From: Trissonchulus latispiculum
Taxonomy: Eukaryota > Nematoda > Enoplea > Enoplida > Ironidae
Reading direction: 5' to 3'
Assembly (NCBI GenBank): GCA_030248195.1
Contig: JASAND010021057.1
Span: 23,614 to 87,613 of the forward strand
Length of the DNA: 64,000 nt
Below the pieces are notes generated by a model that made no database searches, was not told the origin of the DNA, and saw only the letters and a program-made list of their open reading frames with translations. Positions 1-12,140 of this stretch are shown here, piece by piece. The number at the start of each line of letters is the position of its first letter. Position 1 is the first letter of the stretch. Made by a program: the position numbers and the translations under genes.

Positions 1-2
1 TC

Positions 3-290
3 CTAATCACAAATGTCAACGGCCAAAAAGCCACATTTACTCTTGAATGTGACACTGGCGCTGAGGTTACAACACTAAGCAAGGATCTTTTTGACAAACA
101 CTTTCCAAACCAGCCATTGCAAAGATCAACCTGTCTGACGAATTATGATAGCACTCCTATTTCAAACGTTCAAGGTCAGTTCATTGCTAGCATCAGCATC
201 AGAGGAAACTCCACTAAAGAGACTATCTACGTCATCACACGCTGTAACCAGTTCTTGGACGAGGTCCCATATCGAAGCTTCAGATATTAA
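3..290 (+). pseudogene. Ty3/gypsy retrotransposon protease region, 3' part
   Basis: The open frame starting at base 3 carries the aspartic-protease signature CDTGAEVTTLS, the catalytic D-T-G-A of Ty3/gypsy pol polyproteins, with the hydrophobic context expected around it. The protease would process the Gag-Pol polyprotein. The frame is cut by TAA at 288-290, before the linker to reverse transcriptase, and the following RT lies in another frame, so the polyprotein is broken. The 5' part (Gag, 5' LTR) lies left of the window. This is an old copy, recognised by motif only. Confidence 0.7.
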
Positions 291-412
291 CGCATACTAC
301 TAGACCAGCCAATCTTTCCAACATCAACAACCCGTCTGAGATTTTGGATACATATCCGGATTTAATAAGTGATACCCTAGCATTTTACAATAAATTTCAA
401 CACAAGATAAAG

Positions 413-1020
413 ATTGCTCACGATGCCAGACCAACCCAATCACGACTCAGACGAATCCAAAATAGCCCGTAAAGAATTAGCAGAAAAAGAAATTAAAAGC
501 ATGGAGCAAAAAGAATCTGGGAACCAGTCGACAAATCAAACTGGGTCCATGGCTTGGTCACAGTTCCCAAGCCGGAAGGATCTGTTAGAATCACAACAGA
601 TGTTACCGGACTGAACAAGTATGTGATTCCGGATCGATTCCCCATACCGACGCTGAGCGATATCCGGCTGGAATTGAGCAATGCCAAAGTGTTTTCGAAG
701 CTGGATTAAGAGAAAGCCTACTTCAGTATTCCACTACACCCGGAATCACGCCACCTAACAGCTACTATTACCCCTCTTGGCTTATATCAGTATTGTCGCT
801 TGCCCATGGGCTTGAAAGACTCCGCATCGGTCTTTCAGCGTTGCATTCAACAAACCCTGAACCACATACCAGGTTGTCGTCCTTACATTGATGACATCAT
901 AGTTTATGGCAAGACCATACAGGAGCATGATAAAAACCTGAAGAAAGTCCTTTAGGCGCTTAATAAAGACCACTTCAAAATCAACGCAAAGAAATGCTTA
1001 TTCCGTCAAAAGGCCGTCCC
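413..1020 (+). pseudogene. Ty3/gypsy reverse transcriptase, degenerate
   Basis: The frame through base 413 reads as a gypsy-class RT. The segment WEPVDKSNWVHGLVTVPKPE is followed by the NKYVIPDRFPIPT block, then LPMGLKDSASVFQRC, and the catalytic box YIDDI at 884-898, where the two aspartates of the Y-x-D-D motif are intact. In-frame stops fall at 470-472, 494-496, 707-709 and 953-955. The reading frame changes inside the C/T run near 1012-1025, just before the conserved FLG block. Five lesions in about 600 bases mean this RT cannot be made. It belongs to the same element as the downstream RNase H/integrase frame. Confidence 0.85.
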
Positions 1021-2865
1021 TTTTTGGGTCTAATAATTTCAGAAAATGGGGTGTCTCCCGACGCTAAAAGGATGGAGCCGCTACTCAAAGCTCCTGCACC
1101 TAGCAACCTTCAGGAGCTAGGAATGGTGAACTGGTATCATGAATTTGTGCCGAGCCTGGCTGAGCAATTGGAACAACTACGGAAATTGACAAGGAAAGGC
1201 GTACAGTTCATCTGGACTGAAAAGTGCTGTTCTGCCTTTGAATCTGTCAAAGAAATGCTGTCACGGAAGTTGATCAACAGCATTTTCGACCCGAATTTGG
1301 AAACGATTGTGACCTGCGATGCATCTGACGTTGGATTGGGGGCCGTTCTTACCCAAATCAAAAACAACAAAGAAGTCCCCATCGCATTTGCCTCTCATAC
1401 ACTGCAGTGCCACGAACGCCGCTATGCCGCTGGGGAAAAGGAGGCGCTAGCTTGTGTCTACGCCTGCGAATATTGGGAAAAAATTTTGCTTGGCCGTCCG
1501 TTCACACTAAGGACGGACCACAGCGCTCTTACCACACTGCTGGGAAGATTTGGCGTCTCTAAGAAGTCAGCTAAGTTCTACAGATGGTATGAACGTCTGG
1601 CCCAATTCGACTTCACAGTGGAATACAGGAAAGGTTCCCTAAATATTGTTGCTGATGCCCGTTCCCGTTTTCCCATACCAAGTAACAGCATTGTCGATCC
1701 TGAACGAGACAAAATGATAAAATCCATTTGCAGTGATGGAATCACCCTCTGCCGTCTCCGCGAAGAAACCAACAAAGATGAAACCTTGCAAAAAGTCTAT
1801 TTGTTCATGCAGCAAGGATGGCCTAATCAAGTCAATCTACCAAGGGAGCTGAGAAGTTACTGGGGTATCAGAAACGAAATCGCTACGGATGACAACTTCT
1901 TAACAAGAGAGCATCAACGCATCATTTTGCCGAACTCCCTTATTCCGAAGTTGTTGTCCATTGCCCATAAAGGACATCCCGGCATTGTAAGGATGAAAAA
2001 AGCCTTAAGGAGCTGCTACTGGTGGCCTTCCATGGATAAAGATATTGAGAATCTCGTGATGCATTGTAACGGCTGCCAGCACAGTGACAAGTCACGGCCC
2101 CCTGTAGGCAATATGGATACGACCTGGCCTAAATGCAAAGAACCATGGCAGCGGGTTGCCATCGATGTGACTGGTCCATTTGCAGCGGCTCCTCAGCATC
2201 AACGATTCATTGTCGTACTACAAGATCATTTTTCCAGCTTCCCAGAATATCTTTTAACTGGCGACATTACAACCGCTAAAATAACGAGCTGGTTAGCTGA
2301 TATGTTTTCCAGATATGGAAATCCTGAAAGTCTTCTGTCCGACAATGGACCTCAGTTCAGAAGTCAAGAGTTTAAAGCCTTCTTGAGCGATAGAGACATT
2401 CAGCACCTCTTAACGCCTGTCTACAATCCCCAGGCCAACGGGAAGGTGGAAGTCTTCAATCGACATCTCAAGCTAGCGATACAAGCGATGGACCAAGAGC
2501 CCGGCCCATGGAAAGACAAGATTTCTGCGGTGATCGAATCATATCGTCTCCTTCCCTTGTCTGCAGGTGAATTTAGCCCAGCCGACATGCTTTTCAGTAG
2601 AAAGGTCAGGTCCCGCTTATTTCCCGCATTTCCCAGCGGGGGTGATAAAGAGGAAGTGTCTGGAAACATCGAGAGGGGCCCATACCCCGAAGGCGACAAG
2701 GTCTTGATCCGAATTCCCCAGGTTCCGAAGGGTCAGTCTCCGTGGAAGGGACCACAGGTGGACAAGGGGGGAAAGGGGGGAATTCCCCCCCCCTCGGCGA
2801 AGTCGTCCACAAGGGGTCGGAAAATTGCTCCCACAAGGGGTAAGAAAATTGGCTACAAGGGGTAA
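994..2865 (+). pseudogene. Ty3/gypsy pol: RT end, RNase H and integrase frame
   Basis: A 623-codon open frame; its ATG at 994 is internal to the old polyprotein, not a true start. In order it holds the RT thumb (FLGLIISENGVSPDAKR), RNase H (DASDVGLGAVL, then FTLRTDHSAL and DARSRFP where most relatives have DALSR), and integrase. The integrase shows a zinc-binding H-H-C-C module (GHPG...CNGCQ) and the catalytic D-D-E core (AIDVTGPF, LSDNGPQF, GKVEVFNR). The frame stays open to an insertion after about 2753; residues after that point (the polyG/proline-rich tail) are not pol. Integrase joins cDNA to host DNA. The long surviving frame suggests modest age, but the upstream RT is dead. Confidence 0.9.
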
Positions 2866-3143
2866 GAAAATTGCCCAAAAAATAGATTTTACGACTAAAA
2901 TTTCCAAAAGTTTTCCGGCTTTGCCGTAATTTTTTACTTAAAATCACTATTTTTTGCGAAGAAAACGTCCGAAAATTGCGTTTTTGGTAAAAAATAGCTG
3001 TTTTTTCTTAAAAAATGGCAAAAATCGCTTAAAAATCGCCTTCAAAAGTACCCCTAAGAAAAATCGCTTTCACAAGGGGTACCCAAATTTGCTTCCACAA
3101 GGGTCAGTGAAATTTGGCCTCCCGTTCAGGTATGGAAGGGACC
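2754..3143. mobile_element. 390-bp insertion inside the gypsy integrase C-terminus
   Basis: The 11-bp word TGGAAGGGACC occurs at 2743-2753 and again at 3133-3143, bracketing sequence unrelated to pol. The distance between the copies is exactly 390 bp, a multiple of three, and pol coding resumes after it in the same frame, so this looks like an insertion with a target duplication. The insert carries five or more copies of a CACAAGGGGT-type word and AT-rich filler but no ORF or clear terminal inverted repeat. A repeated word GGGTCAGT (2730-2737, 3101-3108) leaves the exact boundaries open. Class unknown. Confidence 0.55.
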
Positions 3144-3234
3144 CTTAACAGTGGAGGAAGTTTTGGGACGCTGGACCTATAAACTTTCAGATGGTGGTAT
3201 TTGGAACGCCCGCAAGTTAAGAAAATTCCTTTAG
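3144..3234 (+). pseudogene. Ty3/gypsy pol 3' end (integrase GPY-like tail)
   Basis: After the insertion the pol frame resumes as a short segment containing PVQVWKGPLTVEEVLGRW and then KLSDGGIWNARKLRKFL, ending at TAG 3232-3234. The WKGP word matches the chromodomain-free GPY/F-type C-terminus of gypsy integrases. The frame is the same as that of 994-2753. A 3' LTR should follow, but no second copy is in the window to define it. Confidence 0.7.
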
Positions 3235-6040
3235 CCTCATTACTGTGTGAGGTGATGAGGTGTCAACGCCTAGCTGTTGAGTAAATATAAATCTTAATAT
3301 AGGATTTAATCCAGTAATGAACTACATAGTATGAAGTATTGTTTGGTCAACAAGTTCTATGGTAAGTAAAGAGGCGTTGTGTTATTAGCATTTTAGTGCT
3401 GACATATCAATAATGTTGCAAATTATTATAATGCAACTTGACTCTTTGGTAACGACTTTGGCACACTAATGTAATAGGGAATGGATCTCTTTAACTATTC
3501 TCCCCAACTCGTTTGGGGGGGGAACAGTTTTATTGGGGTCATCTGTATTAAAATGTAATTAAACGTAGAAATAAAGGTGATAGAAGCTAACGGAGGTTTT
3601 CAGGGGTGCTGACCATGAATCTGAAGTTTTTCGATTCAGATTTTCGTTAGCTTGATTATAAGCTTATGTTGTAAGCTTCAATTTAGGCATACATTGAGCT
3701 AACGAAAACCTGAATCGAAAAACGGACTTTGATTCGTGCTATGCAACTTTTTAAGAAAATCGAAGACAAAAAATTTTGGTTCCCCTTGGCCCCCTTGCGA
3801 TTCATGACAAAGTTTACTTTTAATACTTTTGAAATTCAAGATTTTGTAAATTTAAATATAAAAAATTAGTTTTTGATTAAAAATTGATCAGAAATATCTC
3901 CGGGCTGTGCCAATGTTTAAGCCTTTGCAGCCACCTCACGCCAGGCGGTGCTTCGGCTAGGAGTAGTGCCAATATGCAAGTGTAACTAGGTATTAGCAAA
4001 AACGATCATTTCCCTTGCTTACTTGCTCCGTCAGTTATTATCACAAATCTGTCCCAATGATAATACTGCATTAACATTTTCAAGGCATGCGATTCTTTGT
4101 CCGGATTTTGAGCCAAAACTAGTGTCGAGCTGCTATAACAACACATTAGTCGGGAAATACGGGAAGCCCAGATGTTGAATTTTCTGGGGGAAGATTCGAC
4201 ACTAATGTATAATTTTTACTTATTGCCTAATCTACCATTAATTGTAACTATTTACGTAAATTCGATCAATGTTAATTTCACTGTTTCACACTTTCACAAA
4301 TAAATAATTAATGTCAGTCAATAAGTCCCATAAAATAATAAAATAAAATTAACAAGGACAAATGAGATTTCAAAATTAATAAAACATAAGTAACTAAAAC
4401 ATAATAACAAGTTTACAACATGCATAAGCTATTATAAAAATGAAGTAAAATAATACTAAAGTTAAATAACAGCTACAAACATAATTATTCTGCACTGTTC
4501 GTTAACAGTTGAAAAGTTTATAAATGTGTCCAAACCTGCTGTGGACACATAGATAATTTACTCATCTATCCGGACAGAATTCAATAATTCTAAGAATTTA
4601 TCTGTCTGTTTGCGCACATGCACAATTTATCTCTCTGTTTAGACACTTTCAGAAGTGTCCAATTTACTCATCTGCTCGGAACATTTTAAATTAAGCAAAC
4701 AGTTTCTGTGCTTCAGACGTACATACGTACTTCAGACTCCTCACTCCATCTCCATAGTTCGCTATCTGAAGGACATCAAAGTGCCACATCACTTGTCGCT
4801 GCCAAATCTCTAGTGGGTTGTGAGGAGGCGTGACTACCATGCTGAGACCATCTTTAACAGCAGCACTGACTAAAACAACTCAATCCTACATCCAGCAACT
4901 GGTGAAATTTCTATCTCCACATTATTCTTCTTCTTCTTCATGATTATTCCTGCAGCTTCTTTAAACTTTGCCAATACTATTCCAACGTCTTGATCAATTT
5001 AACTCTTTTTATGGACACAGCTACATACTGCTTGAAGGTACAAGAACAGACAGTAATTATGAATGTAGGCAATGCACAATATAGAAGTATTTCTGGACTA
5101 ACAAATTTTATTGCGTCTCCAGTAGGTATTAATACAGCTATTTCCTTATGATTTGCTACAGCTGTCTTTAGAAATAAAATATAGTCATACAGATATTAAA
5201 CTACATTATGCTGTATTAGTGCTAACTAAACAAATGAGCAAGAATTATTTAAGAGTGTGCCAACAAAAGGGATCATCACTAAGTGGACTTCATATACTTA
5301 ATTTTGTATCGTGGACATACAAAAGCCAACAATACGCCTACCTTTATTTAAGTTAGCATACACTGTATTGGAAGGATTGAGTTCAATAGCTTTGGAAAAA
5401 TTATGCAATTCAAGTTTCTTTTGGATCAAGCTGACCATGTCCATTATCTTATCGCTGAATGTACTACTTTCATTTGAACATATCAAAAGTCCAACTAAAA
5501 CAAAACAATTCGGTAAGGCAAAAAATAAGACAAAACATCTAATAAATGAACTACGGATCTTATTAATAAACCTTGGAACAACGCGTTTATCCAAACTAAC
5601 TACCGACGGTACGCTATGTTGATTGAATATTTAGTGTTCATTTTTTAACCAAACCACAATGAAAGTGTGCAGAAAATTTCTTGAAATTTAATTGAATCTA
5701 ATCGAGATCAAAGCTTTGAAGAGAACAAAATATAAATGTGAGAAGTATTGCTTTATTCAGAAATTGCAATTGTACAGAATCTGTCCAGAAATCAAGACAA
5801 TATAAAAATGGTTATGCGGAATTTGCACAGAATTACCGCAGGAAATAAATGGAATGATCTTTAAGTTTCGATGTTTGGGCGGTAAATGTCTCGATAGAGG
5901 AAAAAAGGAAACGTGTGCAGTCACAAAAAATTATATCTATATAATATATGATTGTAGCGTGAAACTACCTACAAATTCCAGGCGATAGTGATTCGCATGG
6001 CCGAATTGCGTAGATGTAACTCAAAGGGATGACACACGGT
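3235..6040. other. AT-rich stretch, no gene seen
   Basis: The first few hundred bases probably include the 3' LTR of the gypsy element; a polypurine-like run of G near 3513-3522 is the only hint. The rest is AT-rich, without coding-like frames beyond short chance ORFs. It contains one copy of the dispersed repeat listed at 3570-3750. Confidence 0.5.
3570..3750 (+). repeat. Dispersed repeat, copy 1 (partial)
   Basis: The segment TTTTTCGATTCAGATTTTCG followed by TTAGCT and an AAGCTTA-rich stretch recurs at about 31320-31450 and 37260-37400 with the same word order. Copies 2 and 3 share a longer upstream part as well. No coding capacity. Copy 3 lies within a hAT-type element (36889-38643), so the family may be a piece of such an element. 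Confidence 0.6.
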
Positions 6041-6965
6041 CAACCTTTTTGTGATTTACAGGTATTTGGTAAACCCTAGCTAATACCTGGCTTGCTTAAC
6101 TGCGAGCATGTGTCATGTAGCTCCACCGATTGGCTAGGCCTGGGACTGGGTGGGGACCCCCTTTGGAGCTACATAATTGGGACACCCTACCTATAGAGGG
6201 AGCTCTCTTAGGAGGGGGTTATCCGTCAAACTTCCCCCTTTCAGTGTTGGGTTTTCCCTTGACGTGTACAGTTGTGTTCTCTCTCTCCATTTTCTCTCTA
6301 TCACAGTTCAACATTTCTCTCCCCTAGGAGTTCTCCCAGTGAACTGATATTGTTACGTTAGCTGGGCTTCGCACCACAATTTTGGTGAGTGTATTAGTTT
6401 ATTTTATTGTGTAATTATCTGTGTATGTCGGGCTTCGCCTTCCCTAAATTGCTACAGTTACTACTGTATATTGGCTACATTTCCAGAACTCGTGTTGTTA
6501 CTTTATTAAGTACATCCGTAGGTCATACTGAGTCCGTAGGTCACTCCTCTCACTAGGTCATACATGTTTGGCGAGGCTTCCTGGCCTGCTCCTGCGTGGT
6601 TGGTTCGTTATTCATTTGTGCTACGGTCTCCTCACGAGTTGCTCTCGCGGGCTAACGGTACTTCATGTTACAAGGTTAATTTCAGTCTGGTACCGCTACA
6701 CAAATGACAAATTGAATGGCAAGTTCCCGTGCAAATCACTAAGGCGCTGATGTCGGTTGGAGTAAACTCGACCTTAGCAAAACCTAGCTATGCCAAAATT
6801 AGGAAAATTTCCAAATTTTAACTTCCTCGATAGATCTTAGTATCATCTTGTATCTTAGTGTCATATGATTATACGCCTAATTCCCAAAAGTTCAGAAAAT
6901 TCTCTTTTTCTTTCTCTTCCAAAATTTAAAATTATAAGTTTTAATTTCAAATAAAGAAAGAAAGA
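6041..6965. other. GC-richer patch resembling a solitary LTR or retroposon
   Basis: This island differs in base composition from its surroundings. The part 6111-6375 starts TGTCATG and ends CACCACA, as LTRs do, and contains a TATAGAGG box-like word, but no second LTR, primer-binding site or target duplication was found. The block ends in an (AAAG)n-like tail near 6950-6975 preceded by AATAAA, which would suit a retroposed transcript. Classification is uncertain. Confidence 0.3.
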
Positions 6966-9900
6966 AAAGCAGATGCGTAGCGGATAGATGTCGTCTTGTG
7001 ATGATGTAAGTAATAGGATTGAAATCCAAAAAATAAGTCAAATGGACACGATAGATAATGTTGAATCAAACAGCTAACATGACAGAAGCATGACGAAGAG
7101 GTACTAGATACTTTGAATATATATAGCTGAGAGTGAGCTAGTTTTCAGATATTCAACAATGATTTTAATCTATCAGAACAATTTCTTAATATTTACAACA
7201 ATGCGTTCTGCAAAGTAAGTTAACTTAACAGACATAAGAATGTGGAACCCACCAAAAGGCATATTTTTAGAAATAGATAATATTGGGTAAATAGTCGTCA
7301 CAAACGAGATAGCTACAAAAATGCATTTAATCTTCACCATCAGGCATATCGCCAGTATGACTAAAATCAAACGTTTACTGCCAAAACTAAACAAAACCAG
7401 ATAGCTCAAGTAAAAGTATCTTAGCAGTGCAATAGAATTCTGAAATTTGTGTTCAATTCTCTAGAGTTATTGAAGTTTGTTTGGAGTCATGGCGATCAGT
7501 ATATAATTTTGAAGACCATTTACGGCTGCACAATTTGGTTAGACATGTCCAGACTGCAGGGTCTAATGCCTAATGGCTGATGATTAAGCTTTCAGCCAAC
7601 AGACTTTACAAAGCAAGTACAATACCCATAGCATATGGCATGAGTTACCTACAAATCTTCCTACGCAGACAAAATTATAATTAAGTACGTGTACTTAGTC
7701 TTAGCAGGTTGCTCTGCTTTGCAACTTGCCATTATTGTTGGAGACATTTGTAATTTTAGTATCCAGGGAATTATGAAACGTGACCACCTCACGAAAATGC
7801 AACTGCTGCTCTGACTTTTTTGGAGAAACGGCAATTCTTGCCTAGACTAACAGAATTTCAAACTGAACTCCAGTGATCTGACAAAATCATCTTTAGTTTG
7901 CTTATTATGTAGTGCTGTGTGTTCGTCGTTTCGTACTTGCGTGTGTCGATGTATTCTGCTGTAACGATGCTGTTTCTATCACCGTGTCACAGCTGAATGT
8001 GCCACACGAAACGCCATATGTAACAACTCCTCTTGCAAATCAAGAAAAGTAGAAACATAATGTTCGCTGAAACCAAGAATATAGCGGTATTTGATTTGAG
8101 CATGACTGAAGACACCAATTCCAAATTTAAGAGCCAATTCGTCCACTTTTAAAAATTCTGAACGGTGGACAGGTTAAACCTCCCCAATATAGCTGACCTT
8201 GCTCCGGTGTTAACGAGTGGAGATTTGCGTGACGACTACAAAATTGCAAACCATGATGTATCTATCTGAATTTCTAGTTTTAACATGAACAGTACTTGCT
8301 TTCACTCTTCAGTAACTGCCAGTCTTTAACCACGTTTGTTGTCGACACACAAAACTCCTCACACTTCAGAAGACAGGTTATCATGTAGGTTAGTCCAGGC
8401 GCCAGCCAACTAATATATGTAGCAGCAATATAAATGACAACACTTCCCTTTTATTCAAACTTCTAGCAAAATTAATGAACCTGCGCACACTGTGGAATCT
8501 AACAGATTCATTGAAATCTCAGGACACCTGATCTGCCGGAATAGAAAGATAGCCAAATAAACAAGACCATCGTTAAACAGTTGTGTGTTACAGTGTTTCT
8601 GAAAAAACTGAAGCCTACCCAACTTAGCATTACGTTTGGACAAGAGTAATTTGTCTGAATGGACGGGGAATCCTAGTGGGTAAGATTGGTTAGATAATAA
8701 TTCAGTAGGTGATCTATGGTTGTCATAGCTTCGATTAGGCCAGTTCAGTTCAAACTTAAAACTTTGTGTGAAACTGGACTGTTCTGAAATATGCTTTCCT
8801 GCTGTGTCATTTTGGATTAAGCTGCACGTTTACAGTTGAACTCTCTAGAATAAGAACGGCATGGCGGAAATCATCGGAAATGTAGCAATTTTCGACGAAG
8901 AGCTGTCTGTTGTTGTATATAAACTAAATTGACATAGAACATTAACGAAATTGATCCGTGAAAACATTTATCCACTTGATGAAATGATAATTCTTTTGCA
9001 TTGTGCCCAGAAGTTGGAAAATTGATAGACTAAGGACAGTCGGTCCACGAATAATTAATGTTCAGAGAACGGATATATAAGAGTCTGATTTGCGTACACT
9101 TTCTCAGAAAATAAAATGATTAACACTAGACTCGAACATTGTCACTAACAAAAAGTATTTACTTTGAAAATTCACAAATCATAGGATTTCATGCAGGTGT
9201 TTTGTTGGTTTGCTAACAAAAAGATATTTTTGCTTTAACATTTTCCTGACTGACTGACTGACTTCCGCGCTGATCAGAATCCTAATTTGGAATTTGGACA
9301 GGAGAAATCTGAGAAAACAACGTTTATGCCTGCGTCAAGCATGTTGTCATCCGAATTTAGCTACCTATTCTTTCGTTTTCATTTACATAGGGGATGTGGT
9401 TGTGGTAATACTGCTAACTGAACTGCCGTTTCAATGCTAACATGCACTATCAAAAATTCAAGTCCTAACTTTGCCATGTTATTTTAAATCAAAATATTTA
9501 TGACTTTTAATAGTAAGCTGGCATTTTTGAGAGATAGTCAATTTGTTAGAGGGGAAGGTGAATACGATAGCGTGTAGAGCGTTGTTTTTGCCCTGACAGA
9601 GACTATGCCTACAACGTATTATGCGTTTTTATTGCTATTTATATATTATTTATTATTATTTATTAAGTACTCTATTATTGATATTAAAAAGTAAACGGGC
9701 TATTCAAATTAACACAAACAATAATATTAGGTAAACCTATATTGTCATACGGGTAAGGATCCGTAATCCTATATAAGGATTAAGAAAACTGTGAGCACCA
9801 TGAAACTACTTGTTCTGGAATGAAACTAAAGAACGGCTGCATAACAAACATAAAGTAACCAGAATATAGTAACCAGAATATGGTAACCAGAATATGGTAA

Positions 9901-10051
9901 CCAGAAAATTATAGATATTTCCGGTCGATCTGCTCTTAAAGCTACTAATTCTATGAACACAAAAGCTACCCATCAAGTTCAGTCGCACTCAAATCGGACG
10001 GTCGAAGACTAAACAATTTAGCAAAGGCTGACTGAGACTCGAAATATCTAG
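6966..10051. other. AT-rich stretch, no gene seen
   Basis: No frame with recognisable protein similarity and no structured repeat except the 14-bp tandem array at 9856-9907 and a few TGAC repeats near 9247-9260. Confidence 0.5.
9856..9907 (+). repeat. 14-bp tandem repeat, 3.7 copies
   Basis: The unit TAACCAGAATATGG starts at 9856, 9870, 9884 and 9898; the first copy has A for G at position 13 and the last is partial. Confidence 0.9.
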
Positions 10052-10255
10052 TTAGTTAGACCAAGACCAAGACGCACAAGTCGCTTTATCCAGCAGTGGA
10101 AAAGATGTGGCTGTCGTTATTACCATGTGCCTGAGGAGGAGAATGGGACCACTTTACTGACTACACGGTACCTATTAACAGGTAGACTAAACATAAAACT
10201 TGTCGTCAACAAAGTCAAACTTGGTTTGCACAGGCTTCATGTGCCGCCATTTGAT
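10052..10255 (+). CDS. Orphan open frame, 68 codons, unrecognised
   Basis: An open frame between TAG 10049-10051 and TAG 10256-10258 without an ATG start. It has arginine-rich, coding-like residues (RPRPRRTSRFIQQWKRCGC) and ends in LHRLHVPPFD. It is followed by an AATAAA signal near 10541. It may be a relic of a retroelement or a terminal exon; I do not recognise it and it could be chance. Confidence 0.2.
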
Positions 10256-10258
10256 TAG

Positions 10259-11860
10259 AAAGTAACTTGAATCCAAACCATTAACCATCACAAACATGAA
10301 AAGTGAACAAGGTATGCAGGAATGACCTAATTAGGATTCCGTCAGTTTTATGGCTTTATCTTAGAAATTAATGAGTTAAATGAAGCCACTACAGAACAGT
10401 TTCAGCCAATTATCTGACATAATTGCATGAACACACGCCCTCGGAACAGGCTTATTAACCGAATGCGGTCTCGTTACCCTTACTTATTATTATATACAGC
10501 TAACCTCTTATTTAAGTTAAAAGAAATAATCTTTCCAAATAAAGTTTATTTCTTTCTTTCACAATAGTATGTTCTTTCACTCTTGTTCCAAAATACACTC
10601 TCTAAAGCAAAGGTCAAAGTTAGATTGACAGCTAACACATTTAAGCAGAAGCTTTATGTGCAACAAGCGCACAGGGAGGGTAGGCGGGATTAAATTACAC
10701 TTGACCTTTACGTTAAGTTTCTGTCTTCTTTCTTTCTTTTGAAAGAATCTTTCTTTCTTCCACAAGAATCTTTCTTTAAAAATTTATTTTCTTTAAACTT
10801 AAATAAGAGCGTAGCTGTACATGGCATTATCAAAGTGAGTAAAGTACTGGTAAATCATAGTCTAGTATCTGTGTACAGGGGCTGTTGATTACAGACCATT
10901 GGATGCCCAGAGATTTTGCTGGAAAAATTAATGTTTTATAGATGTCGATACTAATGCAGATGCAGTTTTTACTAATTTTACCGGTTTCATTCATATTTTG
11001 GTTTTTAAGCACGCACACGGTTCATACGTTTGATCACATGTATAAACAAATGTAGATGCGTTTAAAATCAACATTCAGATCGTCTAGTGCAGTTTTCAGA
11101 ATTTAGACTGAACTTATCTTAGGACGCTGACTGAAACTGAAATTAGTTAAAATGCAAAATTGAAACTCATTTACCATGGTATCAGTTCAAGCTTCGAGAT
11201 GTGTGAGCTGGTATATTGAACACAGCATAATGCATTTCGCAATTTCGTTTCTTGGCATTATAGGTTCATAAGTTAAAAGGTAGTGTTTGGGGGGGTCCAA
11301 TAATCCCTCCAGCCCGGTCAAGATACTAGTCATATACTACTGTCAGGGACAAGATTCAAAAAATTGGGCAAGGGGTAAGCAAAAATTGCAGGTATGTAAA
11401 ATAAGTCTTCACACTAAAATTCCCAACAATTTCCGACCTCGCCGGAAGTTTTTACCAAAATTCCTTAATATTTTATGAAAATCGATAAACGTTTTTAAAT
11501 TTTTCACAAATTTGAAAATTTTGTTCCAAATGTATTAAAAATTGCCAATTTATGTTACTATTACCGTTAATTTATGCTTTGGGTGCAAGCCCTCTCGAAA
11601 ACATGGGATTCAAGGTACAAGCTCTCAGAAAAGTTTCTTGGGACAAACCTCCCACAGGACCCAACTTCATGCTAACGTATAGAAATTTCCTTTTTTCAGT
11701 ATGTCGTCATCATCTATCACTAAGGTAAGACCTGTTACGCATAATTAACCGCTGTATTTATTATCTATTACTAAGGTATCCCTTTAGAGTTAATTGCCTG
11801 CTGTTCAATCTAAATAGAAACGGTTGCAACAAAAACACCCAAAAACAACTCGGTCCAAGC
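10259..11860. other. AT-rich stretch with TTTC-rich tracts
   Basis: Contains TTTCTTTC runs at about 10550-10565 and 10730-10800. From about 11287 to 11480 there is a segment with words like those of the 2754-3143 insertion (AAGGGGTAAG, followed by AAAATTCCC and a gene-like CCGG step). No gene seen. Confidence 0.4.
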
Positions 11861-11861
11861 A

Positions 11862-12140
11862 GTGGAAGTTTCAAGCGACTCCGAAGACTACCCTGATCCA
11901 GCATCACTTCACGTACTGAATGTCGACGCCGGAAAGAATATCGATGCAAGAATGATCCAATGTACCCTATCAGTTGGTTCTGGGACCAAAGACCATCATC
12001 GAACTGTAATTTTCGCTGTGGACACTAGTGTAGAATATTTCCTTGATTTTACCCTAAAATATTCAAAAGTGCGTGCTAACTTTATGAAAAATCAATCTAA
12101 ATTCTACTGCTGTGTACGGTCCAACGCCGTACATAGCTAA
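11862..12140 (+). pseudogene. Unrecognised 92-residue frame, possible retroelement relic
   Basis: The frame starts MEVSSDSEDYPDPASLHVLN and later contains VIFAVDTSVEYF. The word VDTS sits where a retroelement protease would have its D-T/S-G, in a comparable hydrophobic setting, but the glycine is missing. Composition is more protein-like than its surroundings. It could equally be an unrelated exon. No neighbouring Gag, RT or LTR was found. Confidence 0.25.

Noticed and set aside
994..2865. Intact retrotransposon
   Set aside because: RT upstream carries four in-frame stops and a frame change, and the integrase end is interrupted.
2606..2947. Overlapping - strand ORFs opposite the integrase
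   Set aside because: Shadows of the pol frame and of the G-rich insert; no protein-like features.
6111..6375. Confident solo LTR
   Set aside because: TGT...ACA ends only; no target duplication, primer site or second copy found.
8455..8643. 62-residue - strand ORF with moderately protein-like sequence
   Set aside because: No recognisable motif, no splice partners and no neighbouring coding signal; probably chance.
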